A stretch of 64,000 bases of DNA from assembly GCF_041224595.1 (NCBI RefSeq), contig NZ_JBGFGN010000157.1, forward strand, positions 186,001-250,000, written 5' to 3'. This document shows positions 59,047-64,000 of this stretch, in pieces (the first letter of the stretch is position 1; each line of letters opens with the position of its first letter). The notes under the pieces were generated by a model. That model did no database searches, had not been told where the DNA came from, and was given only the letters and a program-made list of their open reading frames with translations. This DNA is from Donghicola sp041224595. Lineage in GTDB: Bacteria; Pseudomonadota; Alphaproteobacteria; Rhodobacterales; Rhodobacteraceae. Position numbers and translations under genes: made by a program.

Positions 59047-59355
59047 ATGGCCCGCAAATTCACACCCAAGGTCGTGACCGCAAACCACCTGCTGGAAGGA
59101 GATGTAATCTACCTGACCGCAGATGACCGCTGGACCCGCCTCATGTGCGAGGCCGAGCTGATCGAGGATGAAGCCCACGCACAGGTCCGTCTGCTGCACG
59201 CTCAGGCCCAGCCCGAGATCACCGTCGGCGCCTATCTGGCCGATGCAGTCGCCGGCGAGAATGGCCCCGAGCCCACCCACTTCCGCGAGGATTTCCGCCG
59301 CACCGGGCCCTCGAACTACTTCCACGGCAAGCAAGCCGCCAACGCCGAGGTATAA
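59047..59355 (+). CDS. DUF2849 domain-containing protein
   Basis: A 102-residue protein with the DUF2849 pattern ('KVVTANHLLEGDVIYLTADDRWTRLMCEAELIEDE' and 'PTHFREDFRRTGPSNYFHGKQA'). It is almost always encoded beside the siroheme reductase of alphaproteobacteria, so an accessory role in sulfite reduction is inferred; its biochemistry is unknown. It is the first gene of the operon, with CAGGAG upstream of the ATG. Confidence 0.9.
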   Translation: MARKFTPKVVTANHLLEGDVIYLTADDRWTRLMCEAELIEDEAHAQVRLLHAQAQPEITVGAYLADAVAGENGPEPTHFREDFRRTGPSNYFHGKQAANAEV

Positions 59356-59359
59356 TCGC

Positions 59360-61030
59360 ATGTACAAGTATAACGAATTCGACGCCGCCTTTCTGGCAGA
59401 GCGCAATGCCCAGTTCCGCAGCCAGGTTGAGCGCCGCATTGACGGATCGCTGACCGAGGATGAGTTCCGTCCCCTGCGTCTGATGAACGGTGTATACCTG
59501 CAGCTGCACGCCTACATGCTGCGTGTCGCGATCCCCTACGGCACCCTGTCGTCGGACCAGATGCGCCAGCTGGCTCTGCTGGCGGAAAAGTGGGACAAGG
59601 GCTACGGCCACTTCACCACCCGTCAGAACATCCAGTACAACTGGCCCAAACTGCCTGATATCCCCGATATGCTGGACGCGTTGGGCGAGGTTGGCCTGCA
59701 CGCCATCCAGACCTCAGGCAACACCATCCGCAACGTTACCGCCGACCACTTTGCCGGCGCCGCCAAGGATGAGTTGATCGACCCGCGCCCCGTGGCTGAA
59801 CTGCTGCGCCAGTGGTCCACCGACCACCCCGAATTCCAGTTCATGCCCCGCAAGTTCAAGATCGCAATCACCGGATCGCCGAACGACCGCGCTGTGACCA
59901 AAGCGCACGACATCGGCCTGCGCGCAGTCGAAAAGAACGGCGAGATCGGTTTCGAAGTCATCGTTGGTGGCGGCCTTGGCCGGACCCCGATGATCGGCAA
60001 AGTCATCAACGAGTTCGTCAGCAAAGAAGACCTGCTGCCCTACCTCGAGGCGATCGTATCTGTCTGGAACATCGAAGGCCGCCGCGACAACAAGTATAAG
60101 GCGCGCATCAAGATCACCGTGCACGAGCAGGGACTGGATACCTTCCGTGAGAAGGTTGAGGCGCGCTATGCTGCGATCCGCGACCAGTTCGGCGGTTTCG
60201 ACCAGAAGCTGCTGGCGGATATTGAGCAGCACTTCCTGCCGCCCGCCTTCCGCAACGCCGAAACCACGCCTTACACCGTGGCCTACGACAATGACCCCGT
60301 CTTCCGCGCATGGGCCGACACCAACCTGACCGAGCACAAGCAGGCGGACCACGCCATTGTGACCATCTCGATCAAAGAGCACGGCAAGACCCCCGGTGAC
60401 GCAAGCGCCGACCAGATGCGTCTGATGGCTCATTTGGCGGACAACTACGCCTATGGAGAGCTGCGCATCAGCCACGAGCAGAACGTGATCCTGCCCCACG
60501 TGCACAAGTCGGACCTGCCCGCCCTGCACAAAGCCCTGAAAGAAGCTGGCCTTGGCACCGCGAACATCGGTCTGGCGTCGGATATTATCGCCTGCCCCGG
60601 CATGGACTACTGCGCACTGGCCACCGCGCGTTCGATCCCGATCGCTCAGCAGATCGCGACCCGCGTCGAAGAGCTGAAGATCGAGCACGAAGTCGGCGAG
60701 CTGAAGATCAAGATCTCAGGCTGCATCAACGCATGTGGTCACCACCACGTGGGCCATATCGGCATTCTGGGTCTGGATCGCGCTGGCGTTGAAAACTACC
60801 AGGTCACTCTGGGCGGCGATCACACCGAGAACGCAGTGGTTGGCGAACGTGCGGGACCCGGCTTCAGCTATGACCAGATCGTTCCTGCGGTCGAGCGTCT
60901 GATGCTGGCCTATCTGGAGCTGCGCGACTCGGCCGAGGAACGTTTTATCGACGCATATCGGCGTGTGGGGCCCGCCCCTTTCAAGGCGGCGCTCTACCCC
61001 GAAGCAGAGGAAAAGGCGAATGCAGCCTGA
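59360..61030 (+). CDS. cysI: nitrite/sulfite reductase (siroheme, 4Fe-4S), assimilatory sulfite reductase
   Basis: A 556-residue hemoprotein with the duplicated ferredoxin-like plus siroheme-binding halves. Cluster/siroheme cysteines are intact: 'CPGMDYC' (C412, C418) and 'CINAC' (C455, C459). 'FTTRQNIQYNW' and 'RISHEQNVILP' are the substrate-facing segments. Family-wise it could reduce nitrite or sulfite; cysH next to it points to sulfite to sulfide. Electrons probably come from ferredoxin via the Fpr encoded downstream. Its stop overlaps cysH by 11 bases. Confidence 0.93.
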   Translation: MYKYNEFDAAFLAERNAQFRSQVERRIDGSLTEDEFRPLRLMNGVYLQLHAYMLRVAIPYGTLSSDQMRQLALLAEKWDKGYGHFTTRQNIQYNWPKLPDIPDMLDALGEVGLHAIQTSGNTIRNVTADHFAGAAKDELIDPRPVAELLRQWSTDHPEFQFMPRKFKIAITGSPNDRAVTKAHDIGLRAVEKNGEIGFEVIVGGGLGRTPMIGKVINEFVSKEDLLPYLEAIVSVWNIEGRRDNKYKARIKITVHEQGLDTFREKVEARYAAIRDQFGGFDQKLLADIEQHFLPPAFRNAETTPYTVAYDNDPVFRAWADTNLTEHKQADHAIVTISIKEHGKTPGDASADQMRLMAHLADNYAYGELRISHEQNVILPHVHKSDLPALHKALKEAGLGTANIGLASDIIACPGMDYCALATARSIPIAQQIATRVEELKIEHEVGELKIKISGCINACGHHHVGHIGILGLDRAGVENYQVTLGGDHTENAVVGERAGPGFSYDQIVPAVERLMLAYLELRDSAEERFIDAYRRVGPAPFKAALYPEAEEKANAA

Positions 61031-61820
61031 TCGCAAAAGCGATGTTCTGTTCGGCGGCGTGCCTGACGCCGTGCCCGATAAGGGCACGGACGATGCAGAG
61101 TTGCACGCCCGCGTTGCCGAACTGAACGAACGCTACAAACACCACGGGGCGACCTCCGTGCTGGAACAGGCGCTTCAGGACCCCCAAGCGGGGGAACTGG
61201 CGCTGGTCTCCAGTTTCGGCGCCGAGTCGGTTGTGCTCTTGCACCTCGTGTCGATCATCGACCGCAGCACGCCTGTGATCTTTATCGACACCCAGATGCT
61301 TTTCGCCGAAACGCTGGCCTACCAGTCCGATCTGGCAGAGCGTCTGGCCTTTACCGACATGCGCGTCATCCGCGCGTCAGAGACGGAAATCGCACGGAAC
61401 GACCCCGACGGCACCTTGCACCAGTTCAGCACCGACGCGTGCTGCGCCCTACGCAAGACCGTGCCGCTGGAAAACGCACTCAAAGGGTTTGACGGCTGGA
61501 TCACTGGCCGCAAACGTTTTCAGGCAGGCACCCGCGCCGCCCTCGATTTCTTCGAGGTCGAAGAGGGCACCGGCCGCATCAAAGTCAATCCTCTGGCCAA
61601 ATGGGCGCCCGAGGATATCAAGAACTACATGGAAGAAAACCGCCTGCCCCGTCACCCCTTGGTGGCCAAAGGCTATCCCTCGATTGGCTGTGCACCCTGC
61701 ACCTCGCCGGTCAAAGAAGGCGAAGATCCCCGTGCCGGCCGCTGGCGTGGACAGGACAAAACCGAATGCGGCATCCATTTCGTGAATGGCAAAATGGTCC
61801 GCAAAGGAGTGAACGCATGA
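61020..61820 (+). CDS. cysH: adenylyl-/phosphoadenylyl-sulfate reductase (Fe-S type)
   Basis: A 266-residue reductase with the PP-loop-like segment 'LVSSFGAESVVLLHL', the cysteine pairs 'DACCALRK' and 'GCAPCT' that ligate a 4Fe-4S cluster, and the catalytic Cys in 'TECGIH'. The Fe-S type uses APS (adenylyl sulfate), unlike cluster-free enterobacterial PAPS reductase. It makes sulfite for the preceding reductase. The start overlaps the end of cysI, and its stop overlaps the next gene by ATGA. Confidence 0.93.
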   Translation: MQPDRKSDVLFGGVPDAVPDKGTDDAELHARVAELNERYKHHGATSVLEQALQDPQAGELALVSSFGAESVVLLHLVSIIDRSTPVIFIDTQMLFAETLAYQSDLAERLAFTDMRVIRASETEIARNDPDGTLHQFSTDACCALRKTVPLENALKGFDGWITGRKRFQAGTRAALDFFEVEEGTGRIKVNPLAKWAPEDIKNYMEENRLPRHPLVAKGYPSIGCAPCTSPVKEGEDPRAGRWRGQDKTECGIHFVNGKMVRKGVNA

Positions 61821-62209
61821 CTGTAATCGTGACCGACGCGGGTTTCGCCGCAGATGACTGGACCGGCGGCTTCGAAGACCGCGCAGATGTGGCGGATTTG
61901 GCGTCAGATGCCGATCTAACAGGCATTCAAACCCGCTTTAACGAGCTTGCGCTTATTCGTGTGGCATTTCCCTCCTTTGCGGATGGCCGCGGATTTGGTA
62001 TTGCTCGCCGTCTCAGAGACATGGGCTACACGGGCCGCCTGCGCGCCCAAGGCCATGTTATCGCTGACCAATATGCAATGGCGCGCCGCTGCGGCTTTGA
62101 TGAGGTTGAAATCAGTTCCGAGCTCGCCGCCCGCCAGCCCGAAGACCAATGGAAGTTCCGCGCCAACTGGCAGGCACATGACTATCAGTCGCGCCTCCGC
62201 GCCAGCTAA
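61817..62209 (+). CDS. DUF934 domain-containing protein
   Basis: A 130-residue protein with the DUF934 core 'LALIRVAFPSFADGRGFGIARRLRDMGYTGRLRAQGHVIADQYAMARRCGFDEVEIS'. It is commonly encoded with sulfite reductase and cysH; function is not established, and an accessory role in assimilatory sulfate reduction is inferred. AGGAG lies seven bases before the ATG, which shares bases with the cysH stop. Confidence 0.92.
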   Translation: MTVIVTDAGFAADDWTGGFEDRADVADLASDADLTGIQTRFNELALIRVAFPSFADGRGFGIARRLRDMGYTGRLRAQGHVIADQYAMARRCGFDEVEISSELAARQPEDQWKFRANWQAHDYQSRLRAS

Positions 62210-62270
62210 GTCACTTTCAAATTACAGAATGTGTCGCTATGTTTAGGGCGGCAGAGAAAAGAGATACACG

Positions 62271-63116
62271 ATGACCGAACAAACCGCCGTGACCGAGCAA
62301 CCCGTTTCGAAAGTCATTCTTCCCGATGCGCAGACCGTCACCTCGGTCAAGCACTGGAATGACCGCCTGTTCTCATTCCGCGTGACGCGCCCCGCGTCGC
62401 TGCGCTTCCGTTCGGGCGAATTTGTCATGATCGGCCTGATGGGCGATCCGCACCCCGAAACAGGCAGGCAAAAGCCGCTGCTTCGCGCATACTCCATCGC
62501 CTCGCCCGCTTGGGACGAAGAGTTGGAGTTCTACTCGATCAAGGTGCAGGACGGCCCGCTGACCTCGAAACTCCAGCACATCCAGCCGGGCGACCAGATC
62601 ATTCTGCGCCCCAAGCCCGTGGGCACGCTGGTGCACGATGCCCTGCTGCCTGGCAAGCGTCTGTGGCTGTTCGCAACCGGCACCGGCATCGCGCCGTTCG
62701 CCTCGCTGATCCGCGAACCCCAGACCTATGAGGACTACGACCAGATCATCCTGACCCACACCACCCGTGAAGTCAGCGAGCTGCAGTACGGCAAAGAACT
62801 GGTGGAGTCGGTCCGCAACGATGAACTTCTGTCCGAACTGATGGGAGAAGGTTTCGCGGACAAGCTGGTCTACTACCCGACCACAACCCGCGAAGAGAGC
62901 CCCAAGATGGGCCGCATCACTGACCTGCTGAAGGACGGCACCGTCTTCAAAGACCTCGGGATTGAGGGCCTCTCGCCCGAGACTGACCGCGGTATGGTCT
63001 GCGGCTCCCTGCCCTTCAACAAGGACATCATGGAGATCCTCGAAGGCGCCGGCCTGCGCGAGGGCGCAAACTCCGAGCCCGCAGAATTCGTGGTGGAGAA
63101 AGCCTTCGTCGGCTAA
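62271..63116 (+). CDS. fpr: ferredoxin--NADP+ reductase
   Basis: A 281-residue FAD oxidoreductase. FAD motif 'LLRAYSIASPAWDEELEFYSIKV' (RxYS), NADP site 'LFATGTGIAPFASLIREP' and 'MVCGSLPFNKDIMEILEG', with C-terminal 'EFVVEKAFVG' as in bacterial Fpr. It transfers electrons between NADPH and ferredoxin/flavodoxin, here plausibly to feed sulfite reductase. It is the last gene of the operon, 61 bases after DUF934, and is followed by a strong terminator. Confidence 0.95.
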   Translation: MTEQTAVTEQPVSKVILPDAQTVTSVKHWNDRLFSFRVTRPASLRFRSGEFVMIGLMGDPHPETGRQKPLLRAYSIASPAWDEELEFYSIKVQDGPLTSKLQHIQPGDQIILRPKPVGTLVHDALLPGKRLWLFATGTGIAPFASLIREPQTYEDYDQIILTHTTREVSELQYGKELVESVRNDELLSELMGEGFADKLVYYPTTTREESPKMGRITDLLKDGTVFKDLGIEGLSPETDRGMVCGSLPFNKDIMEILEGAGLREGANSEPAEFVVEKAFVG

Positions 63117-63139
63117 AACACATCCGAACGAAACATGAA

Positions 63140-63180
63140 AAACCGCGGTCAGGACAGTTTCCCGACCGCGGTTTCTTTTT
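63140..63180 (+). terminator. rho-independent terminator after fpr
   Basis: AAACCGCGGTC-N13-GACCGCGGTTT, an 11-bp perfect stem followed by CTTTTT; it runs into copy D of the dispersed repeat. Confidence 0.9.
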
Positions 63181-63194
63181 GCCAAAAATACTCA
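63172..63194 (+). repeat. dispersed 3'-end repeat, copy D
   Basis: TTTCTTTTTGCCAAAAATACTC followed by A; it differs from the right arm of copy C at one base. It overlaps the T tail of the fpr terminator. Confidence 0.65.
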
Positions 63195-63225
63195 AGGCGC
63201 ACCCATCAACGCCGCCACAAGACCA

Positions 63226-63256
63226 AAGAAAAAAGCGCGCCCCCAAAGGACGCGCT
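63226..63256 (-). terminator. rho-independent terminator after infC
   Basis: On the minus strand AGCGCG-N11-CGCGCT is followed by TTTTTTCTTT, 26 bases past the infC stop. Confidence 0.8.
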
Positions 63257-63281
63257 CGCATTCCTAGAACCGGAGAACCGA

Positions 63282-63827
63282 TTACTTGGGAAGCGGACCG
63301 ATCACCATGATCATCTGGCGACCTTCCATCTTCGGCATATTCTCGACCTTGCCCAGTTCCTTGACGTCAGCAGCGACCCGCTCAAGGAGTTCGCGGCCAA
63401 GGTTCTGGTGAGCCATCTCACGGCCACGGAAGCGCAGGGTCACTTTGACCTTATCGCCCTTCTCCAGGAACTTGAGAACGTTGCGCATCTTCACTTCGTA
63501 GTCGTGGGTGTCCGTGTTGGGACGGAACTTTACCTCTTTGACTTCGATGATTTTCTGCTTCTTGCGCGCCTCGGATTCCCGCTTCTGCTGTTCGTACTTG
63601 AACTTGCCAAAGTCCATGATCTTGCACACGGGGGGTTTGGCGCTGGGGGAAATCTCCACCAGATCGAGACCCGCTGCAACTGCCATGTCCAAAGCTTTGG
63701 CAGGGTGGATCAGGCCTACGTTCTCTCCGTCGGCACCAATCAGGCGAATCTCGGGTCCGCGAATGGCTCCGTTGATACGGGGGCCGGTTTCACGGGTGGG
63801 CGGCGCGTTATGCGGTCTGCGTCCTAT
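63282..63827 (-). CDS. infC: translation initiation factor IF-3, apparent ATA start
   Basis: 181 residues, the usual IF-3 size. The C-domain has 'ISPSAKPPVCKIMDFGKFKYEQQKRE' and 'VKEVKFRPNTDTHDYEVKMRNVLKFLEKGDKVKVTLRFRGREM'. Upstream codons continue the family N-terminus ('GRRPHNAPPTRETGPR', then 'INGAIRGPEIRLIGADGENVG'). An in-frame TGA at 63840-63842 bounds the frame. No ATG, GTG or TTG fits the N-terminus, but ATA at 63825-63827 has AAGGA upstream. Non-canonical infC starts allow IF-3 to control its own translation. Confidence 0.9.
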   Translation of the reverse strand: MGRRPHNAPPTRETGPRINGAIRGPEIRLIGADGENVGLIHPAKALDMAVAAGLDLVEISPSAKPPVCKIMDFGKFKYEQQKRESEARKKQKIIEVKEVKFRPNTDTHDYEVKMRNVLKFLEKGDKVKVTLRFRGREMAHQNLGRELLERVAADVKELGKVENMPKMEGRQMIMVIGPLPK

Positions 63828-64000
63828 GGCTGTGTTCCTTCAATCATGAACGGGAAATTGAGAGCGGAACGTAAGGCCAGACCGTCCGGCTTTCAAGCGG
63901 GGATTCGCGAAACCGCCCTGTTTTCTGGGGAAATCACCCCAATCGACAAGAATTGATTGGACAGTGGAACCAGACGCCTTTGCGCACGTTGGGACGGCAT

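Noticed and set aside
59714..60688. A 324-codon minus-strand frame opposite the sulfite reductase.
   Set aside because: Fully contained in a gene with intact catalytic cysteines; no own RBS or domain.

Overview
The window reads as one contiguous piece of chromosome from an alphaproteobacterium, most likely the family Rhodobacteraceae (Roseobacter/Rhodobacter group). The evidence is a C4-pathway hemA with an FNR-type box (TTGAT-N4-ATCAA), a GAAC-N7-GAAC LexA box upstream of uvrA, the sulfite-reduction operon carrying DUF2849 and DUF934, a SqrR/BigR-type ATTC-N8-GAAT operator, high GC, and a short 3'-end repeat (consensus about TTTCTTTYTGCYRAAAATACTCA) that I recall as common in this family. 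Almost everything is core or housekeeping. No phage, transposase, integrase or CRISPR array was seen.

Layout. 1-2.3 kb: the end of a glycosyltransferase and a convergent lipid/drug-type ABC exporter. 2.4-5.5 kb: valine catabolism (isobutyryl-CoA dehydrogenase, 3-hydroxyisobutyryl-CoA hydrolase, mmsB) behind a clean palindromic operator. 5.6-6.7 kb: small secreted or membrane proteins, one under a SqrR-like operator. 6.8-11.3 kb: uvrA and lpdA. 11.3-17.7 kb: DUF924 protein, MFS transporter, queA and a giant AsmA/YhdP-like protein. 17.7-21 kb: peroxiredoxin plus ferritin-like DUF455 protein, then an M23 peptidase-bactofilin pair. 21-28.4 kb, minus strand: aminotransferase, periplasmic amidase, PBP1A, prfB and a DUF2189 protein. 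28.4-31.1 kb: M48-TPR protease, DsbA and a cysteine-less DsbA paralogue. 31.2-38 kb: ispG, RodZ-like protein, hemA, M20 peptidase, idi, tspO and two identical tRNA-Asp genes. 38-42.3 kb: pirin, two membrane-bound LytTR regulators in an AT-richer patch, two tRNA-Val genes, a phosphatase and an HU-like protein. 42.4-50.6 kb: lon, alkene reductase, tgt, a protease-RimK fusion, sufT, an A-type Fe-S carrier and tpiA. 50.7-57 kb: a complete TRAP transporter with its DctB/DctD two-component system. 57-63.1 kb: cytochrome P450, Lrp-type regulator and the assimilatory sulfate/sulfite reduction operon. The end is infC, which appears to start at ATA.

Genes that work together. The dct block is the most striking. 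On the minus strand it runs dctB-dctD, then three palindromes at 16-bp steps, then dctP, two hairpins, dctQ and dctM. DctD is an NtrC-type regulator whose Walker A lysine and sigma-54-contacting GAFTGA loop are missing, and no canonical -24/-12 promoter is visible before dctP, so this system probably activates without sigma-54. The periplasmic group (M48 protease, DsbA and its inactive paralogue) forms one operon. amiC-like, mrcA and prfB form another. The sulfur operon links DUF2849, siroheme reductase, Fe-S APS reductase, DUF934 and ferredoxin-NADP reductase, but the usual cysG is not next to it. hemA, idi and tspO lie close together and all concern tetrapyrrole or isoprenoid metabolism.

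Limits: everything here is by reading. No alignment, folding or database search was run. Start codons were chosen from Shine-Dalgarno spacing and family N-termini.
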